Shown: one piece after another, positions 35,360-43,727 of the stretch | Numbering within the stretch: position 1 is the stretch's first letter | Layout: every line of letters starts with the position of its first letter | Assembly: GCF_002261185.1 (NCBI RefSeq) | Contig: NZ_NEVQ01000012.1 | Coordinates: 310,001 to 374,000, forward strand | Reading direction: 5' to 3' | DNA from: Bordetella genomosp. 4 | Lineage (GTDB): Bacteria; Pseudomonadota; Gammaproteobacteria; Burkholderiales; Burkholderiaceae_B | Length of the DNA: 64,000 nt | Position numbers and translations under genes: made by a program | Notes under the pieces: generated by a model | The model's input: only the letters and a program-made list of their open reading frames with translations | Told to the model about the DNA's origin: nothing | Databases searched by the model: none

Positions 35360-36640
35360 GTGTTCCTGGCTTACGCTCTCTATTTTGCTGCTATAGGCAT
35401 CAGCATCATTTCCTTGTTGAGCGTAGTCATGCGCTTGATCTCGCTGCGCGAATACAGTCCGACTGGATGTGTGCCGGTGTCAGTGATTTTGCCTCTGACG
35501 GGCGAGGCCCGATCTTTCGGGACGCTGCTTGAAGCGCTCAACAAGCAGACCCTGCGACCCGCCTGTTTGCTTGTCACGGTCGAGTCCGAGCAGGATCCTG
35601 CCTACGCCCGGGTACGAGCCGAGGCCCATAACGCCAAGTTCCCCATCAAGCTGATCGTTGCGGGCCCAGCCATGCATCAAGCGCAGAAATGCCGCAACCA
35701 GCAGGCCGCACTGGATTGCCTGGACCCGGAGATCAAAGTCATTGTATTGATGGATGGCGATATCGTGCCCGACGCAGAATGGTTAGGCGGCTTGGTCTGG
35801 CCTGTCGTTTCGGGGCAATACGACATCATTAGCGGCCATCGCTGGCAGCAAGTCGCCAAACACCGCATCGGCGCGCATTTTGTCACGGCCGCTGATCGTG
35901 CGATCACCTTGTTGCCGCGTATAGAGCTGGATTGTGCGTGCGTGACATGGGGGGGCAGCATCGCCATGACGACGCTGGTCGCGCAGCGGCTGGATTTGCG
36001 GTCTCTATTTGACCGCGTGCTTTCCGATGATTTGGCCTTGGCTTGCCGTGCTGCTGAATTGGGGCTGCGCGTTGGGACGCATAAGTCATTGCTGGTGCCA
36101 TCGCCGAATCAACAATCGTTTGTCTCCGCGTGGCATTTTGCGCGCCGGCAGTATCAGATGTGCCGCATCTATCGGCCCGCACTGTGGCGTCTGGGGTTGT
36201 GTGTGGTCAGCCTGCGCTTGTCCGGCTGGGGGACGGCGATGTGGTTTGCCGTGATGGAGGGTACCGCTATCTGGGTGCTAGCATCGTTGATGACCCTTGG
36301 TGGCCTGAAACAATATGGGATCGGCGAAGTGTCCCGGCAGGTGGATATGCCCGACCCATGGTCTGTGCGGTTGGTCCAATTCGTATTGGGCTGTCTGCAG
36401 CCGATTGTGGATGTCTTTCACCTGAGCGTCATTGCCGCGGCGCATTGGGCAGGCCGCGTGCGATGGGGGCATGTGACGTATCGCGTATTGGGCCCGGACA
36501 ATATTCAGGTCGAGGCTCGAGAGCCGTTTGGCGGCAGGCGTCCACTTGAGCGCGACTACGCGACGAATCTCGCTGATTGGGAATTGGCTGAGATCGCTGG
36601 CCAGGGCGGAGAGAATCCGCCCGTAGGCGGAGCCTCTTGA
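35360..36640 (+). CDS. Family 2/21-type glycosyltransferase (ceramide glucosyltransferase-like, HpnI-like)
   Basis: A 426-residue membrane glycosyltransferase. An N-terminal membrane helix (FAAIGISIISLLSVVM), a GT-A domain with VILPLTGEARSFGTLLEALN, the metal-binding MDGDIVPD, and the later acidic VLSDDLALACRAAELGLRVG match the D1/D2/D3 pattern of ceramide glucosyltransferases; the (Q/R)xxRW motif is altered to RRQYQMCR. C-terminal hydrophobic helices follow. HpnI proteins of this group act on hopanoids, but no hopanoid genes lie here. The start is GTG at 35360 with a GGTGGG site. Confidence 0.75.
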   Translation: MFLAYALYFAAIGISIISLLSVVMRLISLREYSPTGCVPVSVILPLTGEARSFGTLLEALNKQTLRPACLLVTVESEQDPAYARVRAEAHNAKFPIKLIVAGPAMHQAQKCRNQQAALDCLDPEIKVIVLMDGDIVPDAEWLGGLVWPVVSGQYDIISGHRWQQVAKHRIGAHFVTAADRAITLLPRIELDCACVTWGGSIAMTTLVAQRLDLRSLFDRVLSDDLALACRAAELGLRVGTHKSLLVPSPNQQSFVSAWHFARRQYQMCRIYRPALWRLGLCVVSLRLSGWGTAMWFAVMEGTAIWVLASLMTLGGLKQYGIGEVSRQVDMPDPWSVRLVQFVLGCLQPIVDVFHLSVIAAAHWAGRVRWGHVTYRVLGPDNIQVEAREPFGGRRPLERDYATNLADWELAEIAGQGGENPPVGGAS

Positions 36641-36688
36641 TCGATGCTTGCAAGATCCAATGGGGACGAATGCATGACCGGGTTTTGT

Positions 36689-37009
36689 TTACGAACCCGA
36701 TTTTTGTTCTGACGGTGCGGACGCTGGTAGCGGCTCGCACGTGAAGTCAATAGTCGCTTCTTTGGGCATCAATCCCGTAGCGTGATTGGATGTCACCTTG
36801 GGTTGCGTCATGCGCTTGTTCATCGACGCGCAATGGGCCTCGGCTTGCTCACGGGCAATGTGTTTGACCTCGACCCACGTCTGCCATTTCGCTCCGGCGT
36901 TATACGTCACCTGGTACGTATCGGGTCCGGTGGGCGTAGTTTTGCTCATGCTGGTGCAGGCAGCGAGCAGCGAAAACGTCAAAACACAAGTGAGCGGGCG
37001 AAGCAGCAT
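36689..37009 (-). CDS. Small lipoprotein of unknown function
   Basis: A 106-residue protein starting MLLRPLTCVLTFSLLAAC, a clear lipoprotein signal with lipidated Cys18. The mature part has two further Cys (AEAHCASMNKRM and IDFTCEPLPA) that could form a disulfide. An earlier in-frame ATG (37108) would place 33 residues before the signal and is rejected. No family recognised. Confidence 0.75.
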   Translation of the reverse strand: MLLRPLTCVLTFSLLAACTSMSKTTPTGPDTYQVTYNAGAKWQTWVEVKHIAREQAEAHCASMNKRMTQPKVTSNHATGLMPKEATIDFTCEPLPASAPSEQKSGS

Positions 37010-37131
37010 GGGGATTCCACGAATAAGATCAGTGCTATTACAAAGCACAGAGATGCTCTGTGCAAGTGCGATAGCTATTATCGGCGGGCATGCTAGCATG
37101 CCCGCCAAACGTCATTCTTCACGAGGTTTTC

Positions 37132-37377
37132 ATGGATATTCAAGAACAAATCGCAGTTATCGTGCACACGATTTCGCATCAGGGCGGGCGCATCGATGCA
37201 TTGAACTCGGTCCTGTCATCAATGCTGCATCTGGCCAAATCGTCGCCCGGTCTGCGTGAGGCGATCGAAGCGCAGTTGGAACAGAACTATTCCAGCTTGT
37301 TGGCGCGTTCTGAAAATCCGCAATACGTGGCGGGTTTTGAAAGCGTCCGTGACAGCGTGCTGGCTGCCGTCAAATAA
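37132..37377 (+). CDS. Hypothetical 81-residue protein
   Basis: A short, mostly helical, soluble protein (MDIQEQIAVIVHTISHQGGR to SVRDSVLAAVK) with a ribosome site (ACGAGG) at good spacing. It contains no known motif. It is divergent from the small lipoprotein gene. Composition and codon use look coding. Confidence 0.7.
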   Translation: MDIQEQIAVIVHTISHQGGRIDALNSVLSSMLHLAKSSPGLREAIEAQLEQNYSSLLARSENPQYVAGFESVRDSVLAAVK

Positions 37378-37401
37378 GCTCTCCGAGGGCCATTGCTCGA
37401 C

Positions 37402-37424
37402 TTACCCACAGCTTCTGTGGACAA
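37402..37424. promoter_or_regulatory. Pair of DnaA-box-like sequences
   Basis: TTACCCACA (37402-37410) and its inverted partner TGTGGACAA (37416-37424) each differ by one base from the DnaA box TTATCCACA and together form a CCACAG-CTT-CTGTGG hairpin. A further TTGTGGAG lies nearby (37463-37470). No replication gene is adjacent. Confidence 0.4.
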
Positions 37425-37545
37425 CCCTTGGGATAGCTTGGGCAAAGAAAGAAAATGTCCTTGTGGAGCAAGGGTTTACCCCAGGCGGTTAAATCCTGAC
37501 ATCAATGAGCAAGAATCGGGCCCGAGGCTGGTCTGCTGGTCGAGA

Positions 37546-39018
37546 CTAGCCCACCTCAGCCACGATATCGCTGAGCGTACGCATGGCCTGGGCCATCTGC
37601 GGCGTATAGGGCGAGCCGCAGCTCAGCCGCAAGAAGTGGCTGTAGCGGTCAGAATTGGAAAACATGGTGCCGGGGGCGATGCGTATTCCATGCGCCAAGG
37701 CCCGTTCAAAGACTTTGGTGCTGGACCGTTGGCCAGGCATTTCCACCCATAGCAGCATGCTGCCTTCGGGCATGCTCAGACGAGTACCCGGCGGGAAATA
37801 TCGGGCCACGTCTTCGGCAATGTGCTCGCGTTGGCTCTTCAACTGGCGGCGCAGACGGATCAGATGACGATCATAGGCTTTGGACCCCATGTATTCGGCG
37901 ACCGCCACCTGGGCCAGGGGCTCATTTGATCGGCTTTGCGCAAATTTCAGCATGGCGACACGCGCGGCCCAGCGGCCGCCCGTCATCCACCCCAAGCGCA
38001 TGCCGGGTGCCAGGGTCTTATGCATTGAGGCGCAATAAATCACATTGCCGGTGTGATCCCAGGACTTGATCGCTGGCCGCAATTGATTGTCATCGCAGAG
38101 CAATCCATAGGTGTCGTCTTCGATGAGGGCAATCTGATGGCGTTCGCACAGCCTCACCAACCGAGCCTTTTCGGTATCCGGCATGACGCATCCCAATGGG
38201 TTTTGAAAATTGGGCACAACAACGACGGCGCGCAGGTGCGGATGGGTCTGCAGCGCCAATTCCAGCGCGTCGACCGACAGGCCGTGTTGCGGGCTGGTTG
38301 GAATCTCTAGCGCGCGCATGCCCAGGCTTTCCAAAATCTGTAGCAGGCCGAAGTACACCGGCGATTCGACGGCAACGGTATCCCCCGGACGGGCGACCGC
38401 CCGCAGCGCCAGGTTGACAGCCTCGATACAGCCGTGGGTCACCACGATATCGTCCGGCCCCAGGTTCATGCCTAATTCCAGGGCGCGGCGCGCCAGGACG
38501 GTACGCAGTTCCGGATGGCCGTGGGGCGGCACGTGATCGACCAGCATGGTGGGATGCTGGCGCACGGCGCGAATCATCGCCTGCTTGAGCGCTTCGGCCG
38601 GATACTGTTCCGGTGCGGCTGCGGCAAGGGCCAGATTGATGCTGGTCGTGTGCCGTTCGCACTGCGCGATGAATTCCGAGACACGATCATGGATCCCTAC
38701 GTAGTTGGCGGGGCCAGGCAATACTCCGAGATCAGGTTCGGACGCCGGCAGCATGACCGTGCGATGCTTGGCGCGCACGAAATACCCCGAGCGCGGGCGG
38801 GCTTCGATCAGGCCGTCGTCTTCGAGTTGCCGGCAGGCTTGCAGCGCCGTTGACAGGCTGACGCGATGCGTACGGACCAGGTTGCGCACCGATGGCATAC
38901 GCTCGGCGGGCGCCAACACGCCGTTATCGATGGCCCGGCGATAGTGATCGGCCAGCCGTTGATATAGGGGCTGCTCGTGGGTAGGCTGAACTTGAGGGGA
39001 GGTCATAGGCACATCCAT
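37546..39018 (-). CDS. MocR-type regulator: GntR HTH fused to PLP aminotransferase domain
   Basis: A 490-residue GntR/MocR protein. The N-terminal winged HTH (ERMPSVRNLVRTHRVSLSTA, then EDDGLIEARPRSGYFV) is joined to a fold-type I aminotransferase domain with PLP-lysine segment YCASMHKTLAPGMRLGW and the Asp segment IALIEDDTYG. Such proteins usually sense PLP, GABA or related amines. The ATG at 39018 (or 39006) is preferred; the open frame reaches 39207 but the added residues are not family-like. It is divergent from the cupin-like ORF at 39267. Confidence 0.88.
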   Translation of the reverse strand: MDVPMTSPQVQPTHEQPLYQRLADHYRRAIDNGVLAPAERMPSVRNLVRTHRVSLSTALQACRQLEDDGLIEARPRSGYFVRAKHRTVMLPASEPDLGVLPGPANYVGIHDRVSEFIAQCERHTTSINLALAAAAPEQYPAEALKQAMIRAVRQHPTMLVDHVPPHGHPELRTVLARRALELGMNLGPDDIVVTHGCIEAVNLALRAVARPGDTVAVESPVYFGLLQILESLGMRALEIPTSPQHGLSVDALELALQTHPHLRAVVVVPNFQNPLGCVMPDTEKARLVRLCERHQIALIEDDTYGLLCDDNQLRPAIKSWDHTGNVIYCASMHKTLAPGMRLGWMTGGRWAARVAMLKFAQSRSNEPLAQVAVAEYMGSKAYDRHLIRLRRQLKSQREHIAEDVARYFPPGTRLSMPEGSMLLWVEMPGQRSSTKVFERALAHGIRIAPGTMFSNSDRYSHFLRLSCGSPYTPQMAQAMRTLSDIVAEVG

Positions 39019-39179
39019 CTCAGCATCATGAGCCCGATCGGGCCAAACCGTAATACACAGTTTGCGGGAAAGACGACCATAACAGATCCCCAAAACGCTG
39101 TCTGTTACGGCACAGAAAACCAGCCTGTGTGTCTGTTGCGATGAATGCGAGGCGCGTAATCTGACTGGACGGTTCGGGG

Positions 39180-39233
39180 TTTTTTCTGCCGGGCCGCCCC
39201 AAGGCAAAAACGGCCCCTTGGCGGGCAGTAAGC
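39180..39233 (-). repeat. Copy B of dispersed GC-rich repeat (partial)
   Basis: On the minus strand it reads GCCAAGGGGCCG then TTTTTGCCTTGGGGCGGCCC and GGCAGAAAAAA, matching the right half of copy A (49991-50074). It lies in the divergent region between the MocR gene and the small + strand ORF. Confidence 0.8.
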
Positions 39234-39266
39234 GGGGATACGGCCATTTTCCTCAGGAACGCCATC

Positions 39267-39697
<431 letters not shown>

Positions 39698-39702
39698 AAT
39701 CT

Positions 39703-39745
39703 AAAACGCTTCCGTGCGAATTTCGCCGGAAGCGTTTTGTTTTTT
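39703..39745 (+). terminator. Intrinsic terminator after tRNA-fMet
   Basis: A perfect 12-bp stem AAAACGCTTCCG (39703-39714) with CGGAAGCGTTTT (39727-39738), followed by GTTTTTT. Confidence 0.93.
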
Positions 39746-39890
39746 CGACTCCGTACACAGTCCGGCCTTAGATCAGATTACGCCGTTTTCCGGACTGGCC
39801 CGCCACGCTCGTCGTGCACCGCTGCGAACACCGGGGCGCGCGGCTATAGTACGACCTGAAAATCAGCGCATAGGGCGTGCAGGAGGAGTC

Positions 39891-41900
39891 ATGTTCCATC
39901 GTACCGTCGTAAGCTTGTGCATCGCGGCTTTGGCCCCGATGAGTGTCTGGGCGTCAGATAATAATGGCTCGATACGCGAAATCAGACTCTCATCGGGCGG
40001 CTTGGCCGAGATAGTCAGGGCCGCCCCTGTGAGTCAGGATGGCACCATTCGTCTGGAGGTGCCGCTTGATCAGGTCGACGATATTTTAAAAAGCTTGGTG
40101 CTGAACAGTTCCACGGCTTCGGTATCGGGGTTTTCGTTGACGGGCCCCAGGCCGCTTGAGGAAAGTTTCAAAGGCCTGCCGTTTCCGCCTGAGGCGCTGG
40201 CCTCAGTGCCTGCGCTATTGACCGCTTTGCAAGGTGCCGCTGTGACGGTGACGAGTAATGGCAAAACGGTGCAGGGCAAGGTGTTGGGAGTCGAGCCGCG
40301 CAAAGGTGCCGATGGCGCCCAGTTTTTTCTGCTGTCCGCGCTGACGTCCGCAGGCGCGGTCGCGACGCTGGAGCTGTCGCAAGACGCATCTGTCGCGGTC
40401 GATGACACTGCACTGAGGGACAAGCTCGTCGAAGCCGCCGACGCGATGGCACGTGCCAAGAACGATCGATCGCGCGTGATCAGTATCCATGTGGCCGGCA
40501 CGTCGAATAACAATGTCGACGTTTCATATGTGATTGCCTCACCCATATGGAAGACCGCATACAAGGTTGTGGCTCGGGACGACGGAAAAGCCCGTTTGCA
40601 GGCCTGGACCGTATTGGAGAATGCCAGTGGAGAAGACTGGAAGCATGTCAAAATCGTGCTGAGCTCTGCGGACCCTGTGACGCTCAGGCAGCGTCTGCAT
40701 CAGTTGTATTGGAAGAATCGATACGAGCTGCCGGTCAATACGGCTTCGACCAACGTGCCCAGGGCGGATACGGGAAACTTGGCCAACCGTGAACAGGCAG
40801 CGCGTGCTGCTGAGCCGGCGGCGTCCGCTCGGATGAGAGCGATTCGTCCGGCGCCTGCGGCTCCGATGCTGGAGGCAGCAGCTCCCGCACCTATCGCAAT
40901 GGCGGACCAATACGGTGGAGCAGTGGCGTCCGCGCAGGACGGCACCGCAACGAGTGAAAGTGATGTTTCGGCCACGTTTGCGTTGCCAGGCACGTACGAT
41001 CTGGCCAATGGCGACACGTTGTCTGCGCCTATTGTTGACGCTGAAGTGCCGGCCACAATGGTGTCTGTGTATCAGGCGGGCGCATCGTCACCCCATCCCG
41101 TGGCTGCATTGATGCTCCAGAACACGACAGGTGTCAGCCTGCCTGGCGGCATCCTCACGATTTATGACGCGCAATCTGGATATGTCGGCGATGCCCAGCT
41201 GGTAGGGTTGCCCAACGAGGATACGCGTCTGGTCAGCTTTGCCACAGATCGGAAGGTAAGCATTACCGAGGATCAACAGCCGGCCGATGAAGTCGTTGAG
41301 ATCAAGGTCGTGGACGGGTTGCTGCGCTTGACGCAAAAGGCGCGCGTCGTGACGCGGTACACCGTTTCTGGCGCCCTGGACGGCGAGCGTGTTGTCGTCA
41401 TCGAGCATCCAGTTCGGCCGGGGTGGACGTTCTCATCGCCTGCCAGTGACGGCAAAACCGCTACCCACCATCGGTTAAAGGCCACTGTCGCGGCCGGCAA
41501 AGAACAGACATTGGAAGCCGTGGACGAGCAGTTGCAGCGCAATGCCTATGCGGTGGTTGATACTGCACCCGACATGTTGTTGGCGTGGTCGGCTTCCAGT
41601 CCCGACAAGGCCTTGGCGGCCAAACTGGTCCAGTTGGCCGAGGCACGCAGAAAGCAAATCGATGCACAGGCCGCTCTGCAAGAGTTGGACGAAGCACGGG
41701 AGCGTCTGGTGAATGAACAGGAGCGCATTCGGCAGAACCTCGGCGCGGTGCCGGGTAGCAGCGATTTGAGTACGCGTTATCTGAAGCAGCTTGAAAGTAG
41801 CGAAAACGAAATCCGCGGGTTGAGCGACAAGCGGGCCGCACTACAGGACGATGTTCACAGTCTCGACGGCAAAGTGCAACAGATTCTCAGAACGTTCTGA
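39891..41900 (+). CDS. Secreted DUF4139-domain protein
   Basis: A 669-residue exported protein with a signal peptide (MFHRTVVSLCIAALAPMSVWA) and a strong ribosome site (AGGAGGAG). The central part carries DUF4139 sequences (VSYVIASPIWKTAYKVVARD; LQAWTVLENASGEDWKHVKI), an Ala/Pro-rich insert lies near residues 305-355, and the end is a coiled coil (about residues 585-669, EARRKQIDAQAALQELDEAR). An earlier in-frame start (39714) would include the tRNA terminator and is rejected. The role is unknown; DUF4139 proteins are usually exported and sometimes mucoidy-linked. Confidence 0.85.
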   Translation: MFHRTVVSLCIAALAPMSVWASDNNGSIREIRLSSGGLAEIVRAAPVSQDGTIRLEVPLDQVDDILKSLVLNSSTASVSGFSLTGPRPLEESFKGLPFPPEALASVPALLTALQGAAVTVTSNGKTVQGKVLGVEPRKGADGAQFFLLSALTSAGAVATLELSQDASVAVDDTALRDKLVEAADAMARAKNDRSRVISIHVAGTSNNNVDVSYVIASPIWKTAYKVVARDDGKARLQAWTVLENASGEDWKHVKIVLSSADPVTLRQRLHQLYWKNRYELPVNTASTNVPRADTGNLANREQAARAAEPAASARMRAIRPAPAAPMLEAAAPAPIAMADQYGGAVASAQDGTATSESDVSATFALPGTYDLANGDTLSAPIVDAEVPATMVSVYQAGASSPHPVAALMLQNTTGVSLPGGILTIYDAQSGYVGDAQLVGLPNEDTRLVSFATDRKVSITEDQQPADEVVEIKVVDGLLRLTQKARVVTRYTVSGALDGERVVVIEHPVRPGWTFSSPASDGKTATHHRLKATVAAGKEQTLEAVDEQLQRNAYAVVDTAPDMLLAWSASSPDKALAAKLVQLAEARRKQIDAQAALQELDEARERLVNEQERIRQNLGAVPGSSDLSTRYLKQLESSENEIRGLSDKRAALQDDVHSLDGKVQQILRTF

Positions 41901-41950
41901 GACTGAAGCCTTGTTTGTCTTGGGGTAAATCCCACTGTAGCAGCCGCTTC

Positions 41951-41970
41951 GGGCATGGGATACCATGCCC
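41951..41970 (+). other. Hairpin after the DUF4139 gene
   Basis: A perfect 8-bp stem GGGCATGG/CCATGCCC with a GATA tetraloop and no T-run, 51 bases after the stop and 41 bases before the next ATG. Confidence 0.45.
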
Positions 41971-42010
41971 AGGCGGGTTATCAGCTATATCTTCTCAGGA
42001 GACGTGTCAC

Positions 42011-42352
42011 ATGGGTACAGCCAAGTATGATCATCCCGGCTATATCGCAGATATAGGTGCGCAAGGACAATACTATGTGGGTGTTTGGTGCCCGCATGGC
42101 TATCCGGCGCATGTGCATATAGGTGACGCTGCCTCGGCCGCGGATTCGGCGGATGCCAGCTTGCGGCTGCGTATTCCCGATGGGGCATTCCAGTCGTTAT
42201 CTGACGATTTTGAAACGCTATGCCGGCGTGCTATTGGCCAGGCACTGAACACGGGTTTGCTGAAGACTGGGTTAGGGGGCTTTCAAGAGACACGCCTGGC
42301 ACTGGAAACGGAGCCGTGGCCGGGACCGATGCAGGCAGCGGCCAAGCAGTAG
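42011..42352 (+). CDS. Hypothetical 113-residue protein
   Basis: A soluble protein with no recognised family. It is aromatic- and His-rich at the N-terminus (DHPGYIADIGAQGQYYVGVW, CPHGYPAHVHIGDAA). The ATG at 42011 is chosen for the AGGAG site (41997-42001); the open frame starts at 41915 without one. It is convergent with the next minus-strand gene. Confidence 0.65.
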   Translation: MGTAKYDHPGYIADIGAQGQYYVGVWCPHGYPAHVHIGDAASAADSADASLRLRIPDGAFQSLSDDFETLCRRAIGQALNTGLLKTGLGGFQETRLALETEPWPGPMQAAAKQ

Positions 42353-42432
42353 GCGCTCGGTGCCAGATAGGGCTGGCTGGCAGCCTTGTGGTGTTATTGA
42401 ATCGGTGCGCGGCGGCTGCTGCGCCACTGCGG

Positions 42433-42792
42433 TTACTGGGCCTGATTGCCCGGCTGGCCCAGCATGGCCACCAAGGCCTGTTTCAGATGCGGCGAAAAGA
42501 TCGGCACTGTGTGCGATACGCCATCCCGGTCCGTGCCTTCTTTCAAGGTGACCGATTGCCCTTCGAAAATCTCCGGCGCTTTGCGCATCTCGACGTAGCG
42601 GGCGAGCAGGGCATCGACCTGCTCCTGTGCGAGGCTTAACGGGGATGCGCCGGCCAGCCGCCGGGCGGTATGGGCCTGCAATACACGATGCAGATCATCG
42701 ATGAATAATGCCAACGCAGCTGAGCCCTGGGCGGGCTGTTGCCAACCCCAGCCTTGGTCCGAATTGCCGGGCGTAGAAGAAGAATGTCGCAT
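42433..42792 (-). CDS. Hypothetical 119-residue protein
   Basis: A probably soluble, helical protein (LFIDDLHRVLQAHTARRLAG; QVDALLARYVEMRKAPEIFE). No family recognised. A competing + strand frame (42220-42639) exists but overlaps the preceding gene and looks like a shadow, so the minus frame is preferred with moderate confidence. Confidence 0.55.
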   Translation of the reverse strand: MRHSSSTPGNSDQGWGWQQPAQGSAALALFIDDLHRVLQAHTARRLAGASPLSLAQEQVDALLARYVEMRKAPEIFEGQSVTLKEGTDRDGVSHTVPIFSPHLKQALVAMLGQPGNQAQ

Positions 42793-42968
42793 ACCGTCAT
42801 CCTACCTTATGAAAGCTATGGCGTGTATGACACAGTGTGCGCCGTTGGCGCGCCGATTTGTTTGGCGATTTGTTAAAAAACGGTGCATGATTACCGGGCC
42901 GGCAGTCTGAGGTCCGGCTCCAGGGTCAGTAGGTCTGGCCCCGATGATAAGTCGTCATAGGAGAACTC

Positions 42969-43097
42969 ATGAAAAATCGCATTTTGCTCGTCGTTCTGCT
43001 TGCTGTGTCAGCCATCTCGGCGGGTTGCAATACGATTGCGGGGGCAGGCAAGGACATCGAGAAAGGTGGTGAAAGTATTCAACGCGCCGCTGATTGA
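42969..43097 (+). CDS. Entericidin-type small lipoprotein
   Basis: A 42-residue peptide (MKNRILLVVLLAVSAISAGC, then NTIAGAGKDIEKGGESIQ) with a lipoprotein signal and the Gly-rich GKDIEKGGESIQ tail of the entericidin A/B (EcnAB) family. In E. coli such peptides form a toxin/antidote pair affecting membrane stability; only one member is seen here. A ribosome site (AGGAG) precedes the ATG. It is too short for most gene finders. Confidence 0.88.
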   Translation: MKNRILLVVLLAVSAISAGCNTIAGAGKDIEKGGESIQRAAD

Positions 43098-43200
43098 GGC
43101 GGGCAGCCGCCGCTCACATGTTTCGTGGGCGGCACGCCGCACGACGTGCGGCCCGTGTGATGCATAATGCCACCATTAGTACTATCTAGTGGGAATGACT

Positions 43201-43635
43201 ATGCGCACTTTGGGTCTGGCAGGGTTGAGCATTGCCGTTGTATTGAGCGGTTGCGCCAGCAAAGGTTTATTGTCCGGCGATCCTCCAGGAGCGACAGAAA
43301 CTTTTCCGGTACAGGCGGATGTGCAGGCGGCGCATCGGCGCGCGGGCGAATATGTGCGTGTGTGCCATAACGAGCGCGCCTATCCCTATGGTGTTGTGTA
43401 CCAGTCGCATCAAAGTCTGGGGGAAAAGGGCGCACCCAACGAGATCCGGATTTTCAAGCAAACCGAGCCCGCCAAAATTTTGGAAATCATTCGAGCCCAA
43501 TCAGACGGTCCGAATACGTCGAACGTCACCGTTATGGTCCTGGGCGAGGGACAATGGGATCAAGCCGAGATCGAGGCAGCCAAGACTTCGATCCAGAGCG
43601 CGACGCCGGTATGCCGTCCCTTGGACAACAAGTAA
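43201..43635 (+). CDS. Lipoprotein of unknown function
   Basis: A 144-residue protein starting MRTLGLAGLSIAVVLSGC, a clear lipoprotein signal. The mature domain has two Cys (VRVCHNERAY and TPVCRPLDNK) and a beta-rich look, but no family is recognised. Two earlier in-frame starts (43189, 43195) add only two to four residues; the GGGA site favours 43201. Confidence 0.8.
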   Translation: MRTLGLAGLSIAVVLSGCASKGLLSGDPPGATETFPVQADVQAAHRRAGEYVRVCHNERAYPYGVVYQSHQSLGEKGAPNEIRIFKQTEPAKILEIIRAQSDGPNTSNVTVMVLGEGQWDQAEIEAAKTSIQSATPVCRPLDNK

Positions 43636-43679
43636 CGCGCTTCGAATCACGATAGAAAATCGCTTGCGACGCACGAAAT

Positions 43680-43720
43680 CCTGGGTTTAATATACGCATT
43701 GCGTACATTAGCAACCCAGG
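43680..43720. promoter_or_regulatory. Nested palindromes upstream of pyrB-like gene
   Basis: TACGCA (43693-43698) and TGCGTA (43700-43705) form a perfect palindrome around one T, enclosed by outer arms CCTGGGTT (43680-43687) and AACCCAGG (43713-43720). A -10-like TAATAT (43688-43693) overlaps the inner palindrome, and the ATG of the HTH-ATCase gene is 7 bases beyond the outer arm. This is a good candidate for autoregulation by the protein's own HTH. Confidence 0.6.
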
Positions 43721-43727
43721 GGCCGCC

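Noticed and set aside
20568-37390. Genomic island integrated at tRNA-Ile2
   Set aside because: No integrase is present, and the only match to the tRNA 3' end further on (CTCCGAGGG at 37381-37389) is 9 bases, expected by chance.
42220-42639. 139-codon + strand frame after the 113-residue gene
   Set aside because: It begins inside the previous gene in another frame and overlaps a better minus-strand candidate.
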